A stretch of DNA of 64,000 nucleotides from Cupriavidus sp. D39. GTDB taxonomy: Bacteria; Pseudomonadota; Gammaproteobacteria; Burkholderiales; Burkholderiaceae. Under the pieces are notes generated by a model. That model saw only the letters and a program-made list of their open reading frames with translations, did no database searches and was not told the origin of the DNA. Of the stretch, positions 8,891-18,203 are shown piece by piece. Position 1 is the first letter of the stretch. Each line of letters opens with the position of its first letter. The stretch is from contig NZ_JAPNLE010000009.1 in NCBI RefSeq assembly GCF_026627925.1, positions 4,836,001-4,900,000 of the forward strand. Reading direction: 5' to 3'. Made by a program: the position numbers and the translations under genes.

Positions 8891-9674
8891 CCGTACGACC
8901 TGGGAGGTTGGTCGCTGTTTCTTTGATCGGTGTTGGTCTTTGCACCCAACAGCCATACGACATCCCCCTGCGGGGGCTGCCGGTCACTCTTCTTTGCGCG
9001 GCAAAGAAGACTAACGAGAAGAAAGCCGCCCTGCCGGGAGCAGAGCAATAAGGCTCTCGGAAATCGATGGTTTCGTCGTACGGCCCGGAGTGCCAGCGGG
9101 CTTCTGCCGGTACCGGTTTGAAGGGCCACGAACCTGCCGGCCTCCGGGATTCACGGTGGGGCCCCCGGTAGCAGACATCACTTGCTGCAAGCCGTCTGTC
9201 GCTCGCGGAGTGGCCGGCCACGAAGTTGCAGGCGCACCGGTTCCGTCGTGGGCGCGGTGGCACCGCATTGATATGCCCGAGACCTTGACCACCGCGCCCG
9301 CCCCACCACGAAACCATTGGCGGGCGATGTGTCGTGGTGCTTCGCGCCGGTAACGGCAGATTGCCGAATGGGCAAGGATTCCGCTACCGGGGGCCCCACC
9401 ACGAATCCCGGAAACTAGCAGCTTCGTGGCCGATCAAGCCGGTACCGGCAGAAGCCCGCCGGCACCCTGGGCCGTACGACGAAACCCCCGAGGCCGAATA
9501 GCCTTATTGCTCTGCCCCCGGCCGGCCGGCTTTCTTTTGTTAGTTTTCTTTGCCGGGGCAAAGAAAAGTGACCGGCAGCCCCCGCAGGGGGATGTCGTAT
9601 GGCTTTTGGGTTCAACAGCCATCGCCGACGAAATAAACAGCGACCAACCCCGCAGATCGTACGGCGGCTGGGTC

Positions 9675-10280
9675 CTACTGCAAATTAGCCATATAACTCG
9701 CAAGATTCTGAATATCCGCATCCGACAACCCGCGCGCCACGCTGGTCATGCTCCCCGCATCATTAGTCCGCTTGCGCGCGCGGAAGTCTTCCAGCTGCTT
9801 GACGATATAGGCGTACTGCTGCCCCGCCACGCGGGGAATTTCATTCTGCCCGGCAAAGCCGCCAAGATGGCACATGGTGCAGAGCACTTCCTCGGCCTTC
9901 TTCCTGCCGGCTTCCACTTTTCGCCCATCGGCCTTGAACTGAGAGGCAATAGGTTTCTGCGCGGCAAAATATTCGCCCAGGTCGAGCATGTCCTCGCGCG
10001 ACAGCGGCGCGGCCGTCGGCGTCATCATCGGGTCGCTGCGCCGGCCTTCCTTGAAGTCCTTCAGCTCCAGGTAGATGTAGCGCGCGGTCTGGCCGGCCAG
10101 TACCGGATAGAGTGGATTGCCGGAGTTGCCCATCGGGCCGTGGCAAGCCACGCAGGATTCCGCCTTGCGCCTGCCGGCTTCGGGATCGGCGCACGCCGTG
10201 CCGGCCGCGCATGCCAGCAGCACGCATAGCAAAAGGCCGGCCCCGGCAGCGCTGGCTGCCGGGGCCGGGCGAGACCGCAC
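9675..10280 (-). CDS. Periplasmic diheme cytochrome c (c4-like)
   Basis: A 201-residue secreted cytochrome with a cleavable signal peptide (about residues 1-31, ending near ACA|DPEAG) and two heme sites, CVACH and CTMCH. Each is followed by a cytochrome c4-type helix and a distal Met region (DPMMTPTAAPLS; GSMTSVARGLS). It lies directly downstream of the PQQ dehydrogenase on the same strand and is the likely electron acceptor linking substrate oxidation to the respiratory chain. The two genes are separated by a degenerate 8-bp tandem repeat rather than a terminator. The stop codon abuts the right arm of palindrome A. Confidence 0.88.
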   Translation of the reverse strand: MRSRPAPAASAAGAGLLLCVLLACAAGTACADPEAGRRKAESCVACHGPMGNSGNPLYPVLAGQTARYIYLELKDFKEGRRSDPMMTPTAAPLSREDMLDLGEYFAAQKPIASQFKADGRKVEAGRKKAEEVLCTMCHLGGFAGQNEIPRVAGQQYAYIVKQLEDFRARKRTNDAGSMTSVARGLSDADIQNLASYMANLQ

Positions 10281-10289
10281 GGGATCCGC

Positions 10290-10337
10290 ATGCCTATATG
10301 CCTATGCGCCTATATGCCCATACGCCTATGTGCCTAT
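10290..10337. repeat. Degenerate 8-bp tandem repeat (six units)
   Basis: Six consecutive octamers of form RYGCCYAT (ATGCCTAT, ATGCCTAT, GCGCCTAT, ATGCCCAT, ACGCCTAT, GTGCCTAT) span the end of the dehydrogenase gene, including its TAG, and the gap before the cytochrome gene. Unit number could affect intercistronic spacing. Confidence 0.85.
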
Positions 10338-12081
10338 TGCACCGCGAACACCAGCACGCTGTTGCCGCGCTTGAAGTCCAGTTGCGTGTTGCCGCCGGCC
10401 GCCACCGCGATGTACTGCTTGCCGCCGACCATGTAGGACACCGCCGGCGCATTCACGCCCGCGCCGCACTGGTACTCCCACAGCTTCTTGCCGGTGGCAG
10501 CGTCGAAGGCGCGGAACAGGCCGTTGCCTTCACCGTTGAAGACCAGGCCGCCCGCCGTGGCGAGCACGCCGCCGATCAGCGGCTGGTCGGTCTTGTAGTC
10601 CCACACCACCTTGCCGGTATCGATGTTCACCGCGGAGAGCTTGCCCCACTGCGCCTCGGCCGGGATGGTCTTGAAGGCGCCGCCAAGCCAGAGCTTGCCG
10701 CCCGGGTAGGGAGAGGCTTCCACCTGGTACGTCATGGGCTGGTGCAGGTTGGCGGCATAGGCCATCCGCGTCTTCGGGCTGAAGGCCATCGGCGACCATT
10801 CCACGCCGCCGTTGGCGCCCGGCAGCATGCGCGCGCCGGCGGCCGTGGGCAGGGTCCACATGTCTTCCTGCGGGATCATGGCTTGCGAGAAGCGGATCAG
10901 GCGGCCGTCGCGGCGGTCATGCACATAGACGTGGCCCGTCTTGCCGCCGTGGATCACGCCGGGAATCATCTGGCCGTTCTTGTCGCGCACGTCGACCAGG
11001 ATCGGCGGGCTGGCGGCATCCAGGTCCCACACGTCATGGGCGATGTACTGCGAGTGCCATTTGTAGGCGCCGGTATCCAGGTCCACCGCGACCATCGAAT
11101 CGGTATAGAGGTTGTCGCCGGGGCGGATGGCGCCATACAGGTCGGGCGAAGGATTGCCCACCACGAAGATCGCCATCTTGTTCTTGCGGTCGATCGCCGG
11201 CGGCATCCACACGCCGCCACCGAGCGCCTTGTAGAAGTCCCCGCCCTTGTCCGCGAGCTGCTTCTTCTCGGCCGCGATGTCGCGCTTCATGTCGCGCCCG
11301 GTCGCGTCCTTGGTGGCCCACACGCCTTCATGGCCTTTTTCGGGGATGGTGTAGAAGGTCCACAGCAGCTTGCCGTCGGTGGCGCTATACGCCTTGAGGA
11401 AGCCACGGATGCCGTACTCGCCGCCGTTGGTGCCGATCAGGATCTTGTCGTCCACGACCACCGGCGCCATGGTTTCCGAGTAGCCCAGTTCCGGGTTCGC
11501 GATCTGGGTTTCCCAGAGCAGCTTGCCGGTCTTGGCGTCCAGCGCGACCAGCTTGGCGTCGAGCGTGCCCATGAAGAGGCGGTCGCCGGCGACGGCTACC
11601 CCGCGGTTGTTGGGGCCGCAGCAGAAGGTCGTGATCGGCCCCATCTTGTGCTTGTAGTGCCAGAACTCCTTGCCGGTCACGGCATCGATCGCATAGACGT
11701 GGTTATAGGACGTGGTCAGGAACATCACGCCGTTGATGACGATCGGTGCGGTCTCCATGGACTCGAGCACGGCGGTCTGGAACAGGAACGCTGGTTTCAG
11801 CTTTGCCACATTCTTGGTGTTGATCTGGCTGCCCGGGTAGTAGCGCGTCTGCACGTAGGAGCCATTGGAATGCACCCAGTCGTTCGCGTTGTTGCCGGCC
11901 GCGTCGAGCTGTGCCTGTGTCACCGGCGGCAGGGGCCGGGTCATGGCCGCGCCCGGGGTGGTCGCGCCGCCCTGGCTCTCGTCCGCGCCGAAGGCTGCGG
12001 GCATGAGCGCGGCGGCCGCGGCGGCCAGCGCAAGCAACAGCAAGGGAGGGTCAACCGGGTATGGCTGCGGGAAGAGAGCAT
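10334..12081 (-). CDS. PQQ-dependent alcohol dehydrogenase (frameshifted signal peptide)
   Basis: A periplasmic eight-bladed quinoprotein dehydrogenase of the methanol/ethanol family, 582 residues after restoring one base. Landmarks are the vicinal disulfide in [11 protein letters not shown], the PQQ/metal region GNPSPDLYG...[10 protein letters not shown], and the catalytic Asp353 in [10 protein letters not shown]. Asp355 (catalytic Asp + 2) is the residue associated with lanthanide binding in XoxF/ExaF-type enzymes. The best start is the ATG at 12081 behind AAGGAG, reading [13 protein letters not shown]. The hydrophobic signal core [20 protein letters not shown] is in the next frame, implying one missing base near 12044-12050. 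Substrate is unknown; neighbours are a cytochrome c and a TonB receptor. Confidence 0.85.
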
Positions 12082-12351
12082 GGGAAGCTCCTTTTGAATT
12101 TCCGTGCCCCGGCTTTCCCAGGGCGAAAGCGTGTGCTTGTCGCACACTGTGGCGGCCCGGGTCACAAGCAGTATAGGCAAGAGTGCAGGCAAAACAACCC
12201 GCATTGCAGTGGGTGCTTAAACCATGCTCGCCGCGCTGCAACATGCGTGCGGACGTTCCTTGAAATTGCGCGTCTTACCCACCACACTTAGCCGGCGAAG
12301 GTGTCGCGATGAGACTGGCAACGTAGTCAACGGCAGCGGCGGGAGACGGAC

Positions 12352-13020
12352 ATGAACGGACGCACTGGATGGCGCGCGGGGCTTGCCGCTGCGTTGCTAT
12401 GTGGCATGGGCGTGCTGTGCCTGCCGGCCAAGGCCGACGACGACATCAGCCTCAATGCCCGCCTGCTTGCCGCCGCCCGGGCCGGCGACACGGCGGCGGT
12501 GCGCGCATCGCTGCAGCAAGGCGCGGCGGTGAATGCACGCAACCGCATCGGCGATACGCCGTTGCTCACCGCGGCCAAGCGCGGGCTGACCGACATGGCG
12601 CGCACGCTGGTCGAGCATGGCGCCGACGTCAGCCAGGCCAACGTCCAGGGCGTGACGCCGCTGATGGCCGCGGCCTTCGGCGGCTTTGAGGAGATCGTGG
12701 CGATGCTGCTGGCGCGCCATGCGGAGCTGGCCGCCACGGATCGCGTCGACAAGACCGCCATGATCTACGCGGCCGGCGAGGGCCATGCCGGCGTGGTGCG
12801 GCAACTGCTGGACGCCGGCGTGGACGTCAACACCCTGTACGCGAATGGGCTCACCGCGCTGATGTGGGCGGCCGGCTACGACAAGGTCGAGACGGTGCGC
12901 CTGCTGCTGTCCAGAGGCGCCCGGCCCGAGCTGCGCGACAACCGCGGGCTGACCGCGCGGGAGATTGCCGATCAGGCTGGCGCGAAGACGGTCGCCGGCT
13001 TGCTGAGCGCGCAGCACTGA
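12352..13020 (+). CDS. Periplasmic ankyrin-repeat protein
   Basis: A 222-residue secreted protein: signal peptide residues 1-28 (GLAAALLCGMGVLCLPAKA|DDD), then about five ankyrin repeats with recurring G-D-TPLL-AA-x-G and VxxLLxxGADV patterns (for example GDTPLLTAAKRG, GVTPLMAAAFGG, GLTALMWAAGYD). It is divergent from the PQQ dehydrogenase, with 270 bp between the two starts. Ankyrin proteins often accompany periplasmic oxidoreductases, where they act as binding or protective partners. That role here is inference only. Confidence 0.85.
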   Translation: MNGRTGWRAGLAAALLCGMGVLCLPAKADDDISLNARLLAAARAGDTAAVRASLQQGAAVNARNRIGDTPLLTAAKRGLTDMARTLVEHGADVSQANVQGVTPLMAAAFGGFEEIVAMLLARHAELAATDRVDKTAMIYAAGEGHAGVVRQLLDAGVDVNTLYANGLTALMWAAGYDKVETVRLLLSRGARPELRDNRGLTAREIADQAGAKTVAGLLSAQH

Positions 13021-13027
13021 TCGTCGC

Positions 13028-14110
13028 TCATGGCGCATCGAGCGTGCCCGCGCTCTTCGGGTACGTGACGATGCCCCAGTTCAGCGCGATGCCATCCAGC
13101 CGGCGCACCGGCTGGTAGGTCTGCGCATCGACCACCAACACTGCATTGGAGCGGCCGCACGCAATCAGCAACCGCGCATCGTCGGGCGTAAAGCTGAAGT
13201 GCCAGCAGCGCTTGCCGATGTCGATGTTGGCGATGTTTTCATAGTTGTTTGCATCGAACACCTGCAGCGTGTCCGCACGCGATGCGGCGATGAACAGACG
13301 CTTGCCAGCCCGGTCGAATGCGACGCCATACGGCCCGGTGCGGGTCGGCACGGTTTGCAGCACGCGGTAGTCCGCGGCATCGAGCACCAGGAAGCTATTG
13401 CTCGATTCCAGCGTGACGATGTAGCGCCGTCCGTCCGGGCTCACCTTGATGCCGCGTGGCCGCGAGCCCTGCGGCGCGTTCAGCAGCCTGATCCGCTGCC
13501 CGCTCGCGCGCGCGTAGACCGAGATCGTATCGTCGCCTTCATTGGTGACCAGCAGCTGGCGGCCGTCGGGCGAGAATTCGATGCCTTCGGTTTCCAGCCC
13601 GCTGGGAATGGCGCGGGCGATGCGCCACTGCGCGAGGTCGATCACTGCGATCTCCGCCGGGGCCGGCGCGTCGTCGCCAGCCTTGGAGGGCTTCGGCGCG
13701 CCCGCCGTCCCTGCGCGCTCGCCGGGTTCATAGGTGACAAAGGCCTGGCCGCCGGAGACCCGCACGAACTCGGGATTCTGCCCGATGGGCAGGCGCTTGA
13801 TCACTTGCCCGTCGCGCGTGTCGATCACGGAGAGATCGCCGGTGGCCTTGTTGGCGGTCAGCAGGTATTTGCCATCCGCGGTGAGCGCGAGGCCACGCGG
13901 GCCCTTGCCACCGGGATCGAGCATGCGTGTGACCTCAAGCCGGTCGAGGTCGATCACCGCAACGCCGCCGCTCTCGCTTGTCACGTAGGCGGTGGCGGCG
14001 CGCAAGCTCACCGTGCCCCCCAGCCCCACGCACAAGGCCAGCATCGCGACGCCACGCTTGCGCGAACTCCCCATTGCCGCCATGTGTGCCTCCACTTTCT
14101 TGTTTGCCAC
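13028..14110 (-). CDS. YVTN-family beta-propeller protein (PQQ-associated)
   Basis: A 360-residue secreted protein with a signal peptide ending near SLRAATAYVTSESGG. It is followed by about seven beta-propeller repeats of the YVTN type (AVIDLDRLEV, SVIDTRDGQVIKRLPIG, GRQLLVTNEGDDTISVYARA, RLFIAASRADTLQVFD and similar). It resembles the PQQ-dependent catabolism-associated propeller family and lies between the PQQ dehydrogenase block and a TonB receptor. The start could be MANKKVEAHM or the internal MAAMGSSRKRG. It is convergent with the ankyrin gene, with only a 7-bp gap. Function is probably substrate or cofactor binding in the periplasm. Confidence 0.82.
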   Translation of the reverse strand: MANKKVEAHMAAMGSSRKRGVAMLALCVGLGGTVSLRAATAYVTSESGGVAVIDLDRLEVTRMLDPGGKGPRGLALTADGKYLLTANKATGDLSVIDTRDGQVIKRLPIGQNPEFVRVSGGQAFVTYEPGERAGTAGAPKPSKAGDDAPAPAEIAVIDLAQWRIARAIPSGLETEGIEFSPDGRQLLVTNEGDDTISVYARASGQRIRLLNAPQGSRPRGIKVSPDGRRYIVTLESSNSFLVLDAADYRVLQTVPTRTGPYGVAFDRAGKRLFIAASRADTLQVFDANNYENIANIDIGKRCWHFSFTPDDARLLIACGRSNAVLVVDAQTYQPVRRLDGIALNWGIVTYPKSAGTLDAP

Positions 14111-14173
14111 CGCATTCGTCGGATCGATTCATTCTTGGCGAGGGCGCCGCGCTTGCCAAGGTATTCCTGCGCG

Positions 14174-16531
14174 CTAGCGCCCACCCCATTCATAGCGCAC
14201 GCCCACCAGGAAGAGCCGCGGCGCGCCGGGCGCGACGAAGCGCTCGACCGGCACCGCCGCGCCGGGCCGCAGCAGCGTGCCGCCGGGAAACACGTTGAGG
14301 CCTGCCTGCCCATAGGTTTCATAACGGCGGTCCAGCACATTGTCGACGCGCGCATAGAGCTGCCAGCGCGCATCGACCTGCCAGCTCGCCCGCAGGTTGA
14401 ACAGCACGAAGCCGGCGGTGCGCGCCAGGCGCGGATCCTGTGCGCTCAGCGCGCCGTCCTCAACGCCGGCCACCGGGCGCGACGACGATACCACCATGGA
14501 GCCGCCGAGCGTGACCGACTCGGTTGCGCGCCAGTCTCCGCTCAGCTTGAAGCTATGCAGCGGCACGCCCGCCATGCGCGTGCCGGGGCGCACGTTGACG
14601 GGCGCCGCGAACGGCGTCTGGATCTGGCCGTCCGCCTGGTAGGTGGATTGCAGGTAGCTGTAGCTCGCGCGCAGCATCACCCGGCCCAGCCGCTGGCGCA
14701 GTCCGAGCTCTAGCCCCTGGCTGCGGGTCTTGGGGAAGTTGGTGAAGTAGCCGAGCGGGCTGACCGGCGAGCGCTGGAACAGGATGTCGTCGCGGTTGTC
14801 GCTGCGGTACATCGCCAGCGTGAGGTCGGTGGCATCGTTAGCCTTCCAGCGCCCGCCGAACTCCACCGTGCGCGACACCACCTGGCGCAGGTACGGGTCC
14901 GCCTGCAGGCCGGTGGGCAGCTGGCAGGCGTTGGCCGGATCCGCGCAGCCCAGCTCGATCGCGGTCGGCATGCGCGTGCCTTGCGAGGCCGAGGCAAAGA
15001 CCGTGAGGCCGCTTAGCAACGGGTGCGAGATGCCGAGCGAAGGATTGAGCTTCGAGAACGTGAAGCGTTCGTCGGACGCGTTCGGCAAGCTCAGCACGGT
15101 GTGCGTGCTCGAGGTGTTCCAGCGCGCGCTCGCGGTGAGGTAGCTGTGCGGCAGCAGCTTGATGGTATCGGAGGCATACAGGCTGACGGTGCTGGTGCGG
15201 CCATCGAGCGAGGCATTGGTGGTGGGCGTGGCGCCGGGGTCCGCCACCGCCACGCGATCGTCGTTGAAGCTGGCGGGCTGCGTGTCCTGGCGATACGTCG
15301 CGCGGCTCAGCGCAAAGGCCGCGCCCAGTACCGCGTTGTGGACGTCGCCCGTATGCGACCACTGCCCGGACAGCCCGTAGTCATGCGTGTTGACGGTCGC
15401 GGTATTGAGCACCGCGCTGGCCGGCGCGGCGCCTGGCTCGCAACCGGCGTTGCCAGCATTGCCCCGGCAGCCGAGCAAGGTGTCGAGGTAGTCGTTGCTG
15501 ACATCGCCGGTGCTGGCCTTTGCGTGCCCCAGGCGAGCGTAAGCCGTCAGCGCGAGCTGGTCCTCGGCGTTGAACTGGTGCGTGCCGTTCAGCGTGACCT
15601 GCAGCGAGCGCGTGCGGGTAATGTCCGGCGCGGTGTAGATGGCGTTGCGCTGGCTGCCGTAAATACTGTCCGGCAGCAGGCCGTTGCCGGACAGGCTGCT
15701 GCCGCTGCCCAGCACGCTCACGCTCCATTGCGTATCGGTGGTGGAGCGGCCGAGCTTGGCGAACAGGTTGCCCAGGCTGCTGCCGGAGCCCTGGCGCCAG
15801 CCGTCCTCGCGAAAGCCCGTGCCCGCCACGAAGGCGTGCCAGCCATCGCCGAGCACGTTGCCCGCGCTTACATCGAGCCGCGCGCGGCCGTGGCTGCCGA
15901 GGCTCAGGTCAGCCTCCACGCCGGGATGCGTCTCGCCGGACTTGGTGGTCAGCGCCAGCGCGCCGCCAAGCGCGTTGAGGCCGTAGAGCGGATTGCTGCC
16001 GGGCACCAGCGTGATGGTGCTGATCGCAGCCTCGGGGATTGCCGTCCAGTCGACCACATCGCCCAGCGCGGCATTCTGGCGTACGCCGTCCAGGTAGAGC
16101 GTGATGCCCTGCGCCGCGCCCAGGGTGGAGGACAGGCGGTAGCCGCGATAGAGGATGTCCTTCTGGAATGGGTTGCCCTGCACGTCGTTGATCACCACGC
16201 TGTCCATGGTTTCGCCGAGGAACGAGGACAGGTTGCCGGACTTGGCGTGCTCCATGTCGGCGTCCGTCGCGGTTTGCACATTGCCGGGAAACGCCTCGCG
16301 CGGGATCGAGAATGAAGGCAGCGGCGCGGGTGCGACCACGGTGACTTCGCGCAGGTTGTGGACCTCGTCGGCCGGCGGCGCTGTCTCCGGCGTCTGGGCG
16401 GCCACGCCCGCCGGTACGCTCACTGCCAGCGCTACCAGTGCCATCAGCGCCACCAGCGCACAGCCGGCCGCCGTACGCTGCGCGGCGGGCGCGAGCCTTG
16501 AGCGGCGCGGACAGGGGAGGGCGAGGGCCAT
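14174..16531 (-). CDS. TonB-dependent outer-membrane receptor
   Basis: A 785-residue receptor: signal peptide (residues 1-45, ...AVSVPAGVAAQTPE), an N-terminal plug domain (about 60-185; LREVTVVAPA, VVINDVQGNPFQKDILYRGY, LYGLNALGGALALTTKSG) and a 22-strand beta-barrel ending in FLVGVRYEWGGR with a terminal aromatic region. The ATG at 16531 is preceded by GGAGAAGG. It lies downstream of no regulator but next to the YVTN propeller gene in the same orientation. Context suggests uptake of a substrate or cofactor (PQQ, a metal-chelate or lanthanophore) for the quinoprotein block; this is inference. Confidence 0.9.
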   Translation of the reverse strand: MALALPCPRRSRLAPAAQRTAAGCALVALMALVALAVSVPAGVAAQTPETAPPADEVHNLREVTVVAPAPLPSFSIPREAFPGNVQTATDADMEHAKSGNLSSFLGETMDSVVINDVQGNPFQKDILYRGYRLSSTLGAAQGITLYLDGVRQNAALGDVVDWTAIPEAAISTITLVPGSNPLYGLNALGGALALTTKSGETHPGVEADLSLGSHGRARLDVSAGNVLGDGWHAFVAGTGFREDGWRQGSGSSLGNLFAKLGRSTTDTQWSVSVLGSGSSLSGNGLLPDSIYGSQRNAIYTAPDITRTRSLQVTLNGTHQFNAEDQLALTAYARLGHAKASTGDVSNDYLDTLLGCRGNAGNAGCEPGAAPASAVLNTATVNTHDYGLSGQWSHTGDVHNAVLGAAFALSRATYRQDTQPASFNDDRVAVADPGATPTTNASLDGRTSTVSLYASDTIKLLPHSYLTASARWNTSSTHTVLSLPNASDERFTFSKLNPSLGISHPLLSGLTVFASASQGTRMPTAIELGCADPANACQLPTGLQADPYLRQVVSRTVEFGGRWKANDATDLTLAMYRSDNRDDILFQRSPVSPLGYFTNFPKTRSQGLELGLRQRLGRVMLRASYSYLQSTYQADGQIQTPFAAPVNVRPGTRMAGVPLHSFKLSGDWRATESVTLGGSMVVSSSRPVAGVEDGALSAQDPRLARTAGFVLFNLRASWQVDARWQLYARVDNVLDRRYETYGQAGLNVFPGGTLLRPGAAVPVERFVAPGAPRLFLVGVRYEWGGR

Positions 16532-16763
16532 TACCTTCTCCGTCGGGACAAGGGCGCAGCGCAGGGGTGCCGAGTGATGCCGGGTGATGCAAGTGCTACT
16601 TACTGTAGTGCACAGTGTGGCAAGCGCCAAATCGATCACGCGGCGGCAGCGAGCCGGCGGCGCGCGCTGCATTTTTCGCCTAGAGTTTGAAGGCGTGCCA
16701 AGCGCACCGCACCCGCATGCTGTCTTGCAGCACCCTGCTCTTCACCGGATCGAGGAGTCCGCC

Positions 16764-17573
16764 ATGCCGTTTGCTGAGCCCGTCGAACCCATCGCATCCA
16801 TCGACCGGCGCCGCCGCTTGCTCACCGGCAGCGTTAGCCTCGCCTTGCTGGCGATGTGGCTGGGGATCTCGCCCTCGCGCTTGCGCGCGCAGGCTAGCCG
16901 GGATGGCGCGCCCATGCCCATTGGCGTGATCGGCTCGGGCCGCATCGGCGGCACGGTGGGTGGCCTGTGGGTGAAGGCTGGGCACCCCGTGCTGTTCTCC
17001 TCGCGCCACCCGGATGAGCTCAAGCCGCTGGTCGAGAAGCTCGGCCCGCTTGCCCGCGCGGGCACGGTGGCCGAGGCGCTGGCCTTTTCCAATGTGATTC
17101 TTCTCGCCGTCCCTTACAAGGCCTTGCCCGAGCTCTCGGCGGAGTACGGCAAGGCCTTTGCCGGCAAGGTGGTGGTGGATGCGACCAATGCCGTGCGCGC
17201 GCGCGATGGCGCTGTAGCCGAAGAGGCGATGCGCAAAGGCATCGGCATCACCACCGCAAAGTACCTGCGTGGCGCGCGCATCGTGCGTGCCTTCAATTTC
17301 ATGGGCGCAACCAACTTCGCGAACATGAACCACCGGGCCGAGGGCCTGATCGCGGTGCCGATCGCCGCCGACGATCCAAAGGCGCTGCGCATTGGCGAGC
17401 AGCTGGTGCGCGATGCCGGCTTCGAGCCGGTGGTGGTTGGCCGGCTGGCCACGGCCGACAGCTTTGCCCCGGGCGGCCCGCTGTTCCACCAGATCGGCTC
17501 GGCCGACGCCATGCGTGCGCGCATCGCGGAGCTAGGCGGGAAGACGGGGGCGGCAGGCGCTGCATCCAAATAA
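16764..17573 (+). CDS. Secreted F420/NADP oxidoreductase-like Rossmann protein
   Basis: A 269-residue protein of the COG2085 group (NADP-dependent F420 reductase fold). The dinucleotide-binding GSGRIGG sits at about residues 57-63, with SSRHPDEL following strand 2, then VILLAVPYKALPE and VVDATNAV. It carries an N-terminal extension with a twin-arginine-like motif (DRRRRLLTG) and hydrophobic core ending RLRAQA, so it is probably exported. That is unusual for a NAD(P)-binding protein. The ATG at 16764 has a GAGGAG RBS. It is divergent from the TonB receptor. Substrate unknown. Confidence 0.75.
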   Translation: MPFAEPVEPIASIDRRRRLLTGSVSLALLAMWLGISPSRLRAQASRDGAPMPIGVIGSGRIGGTVGGLWVKAGHPVLFSSRHPDELKPLVEKLGPLARAGTVAEALAFSNVILLAVPYKALPELSAEYGKAFAGKVVVDATNAVRARDGAVAEEAMRKGIGITTAKYLRGARIVRAFNFMGATNFANMNHRAEGLIAVPIAADDPKALRIGEQLVRDAGFEPVVVGRLATADSFAPGGPLFHQIGSADAMRARIAELGGKTGAAGAASK

Positions 17574-17604
17574 GAACGGCGCTGGCCAGCCCGCCCGAGC
17601 GGGC

Positions 17605-18033
17605 TTAGCCGCGCCAGGCGCCCTTCATCCAGACCCAGCCGCCGCCTTCGAAGCGCCAGACCCAGTGTCCGGGCACCCAGTAGGCGTGCTGCGCGGGCAT
17701 GACCGTGATCTCCTCCACGACCATCGGCGGCATGGCCGGCACCGGCTGCTGTACCCAGCGGCCGTGCACCCAGAACCAGTCGTTGCCTTCCCACTTCCAG
17801 TGGCCCGGCACCCAGTTCCAGCCGTAGGCCGGCGCGGGACCGCGGTCCTCGTGCACCGGCGGCGGCATATTGCGCACCACCTGGTGAGGCGGCGATGGCG
17901 GCGGCTGCCGTACTACCACGCGTTCGGTCACGCAGCCGGCGAGGCTGCCGAGCACGGCCAGCGAGGCGAGCGCCGGCAGGGCGCTGCGGAGCAGACGGCG
18001 GCGCGTGAGCGCATGAGGTTTGCTGGTTGCCAT
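17605..18033 (-). CDS. YXWGXW-type repeat lipoprotein
   Basis: A 142-residue small lipoprotein. An RRRLL-containing n-region and hydrophobic stretch end at LAGC, a lipobox with Cys near residue 34. A proline-rich linker (RQPPPSPPHQ) leads to tryptophan-rich repeats: WNWVPGHWKWEGNDWFWVHG and WVPGHWVWRFEGGGWVWMKG. Such proteins are outer-membrane or cell-surface anchored and of unknown function. It is convergent with the Rossmann protein gene (31-bp gap). Confidence 0.8.
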   Translation of the reverse strand: MATSKPHALTRRRLLRSALPALASLAVLGSLAGCVTERVVVRQPPPSPPHQVVRNMPPPVHEDRGPAPAYGWNWVPGHWKWEGNDWFWVHGRWVQQPVPAMPPMVVEEITVMPAQHAYWVPGHWVWRFEGGGWVWMKGAWRG

Positions 18034-18203
18034 TTCTCTATGTCCTGTGGAATCTGATTTGCGGTCAGGCGTCGTCTAAGGGGCGGCCCCGGGGCGGCAT
18101 GCGCAATGACCTTGGGACCGATATCTTCCTTAACGAGGCAAGCGCCGCGCCGCGGGACAAGCACAGGGAAAGACTTTGTAATTGAGTATTACGCGCCCCA
18201 AAT

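Larger units (their letters stand above)
7476..9672. repeat. Long imperfect palindrome A (interrupted by IS256 element)
   Basis: Without the IS (7505-8890) this is an approximately 810-bp inverted repeat with its centre near 9277. Left arm is 7476-7504 plus 8891-9275; right arm is 9280-9672. Matching blocks include TTGGTCGCTGTTT, ACGACATCCCCCTGCGGGGG, GCTGCCGGTCACT, GCAGAGCAATAAGGCT, GGTTTCGTCGTACGGCCC, GCGGGCTTCTGCCGGTACCG, GGGGCCCCCGGTAGC and GGGCGCGGTGG; each appears inverted on the other side. The right arm starts at the stop codon of the cytochrome c gene. Related elements occur at 28363-33970 and 45127-45921. No credible protein is encoded. Confidence 0.85.

Noticed and set aside
8866..9615. 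Several 60-170 codon frames inside palindrome A
   Set aside because: They read similarly in both arms because the DNA is inverted-repetitive, have no recognisable motif, no RBS, and differ between copies A, B and C.
10112..12097. Long open frame antisense to the PQQ dehydrogenase
   Set aside because: High-GC third-position bias opens the complementary frame; composition is His/Arg/Gly-rich with no domain, while the minus strand encodes a complete quinoprotein.
9675..18033. Genomic island with integrase and attachment sites
   Set aside because: No integrase, tRNA or direct repeats seen around the quinoprotein block; only context suggests insertion.
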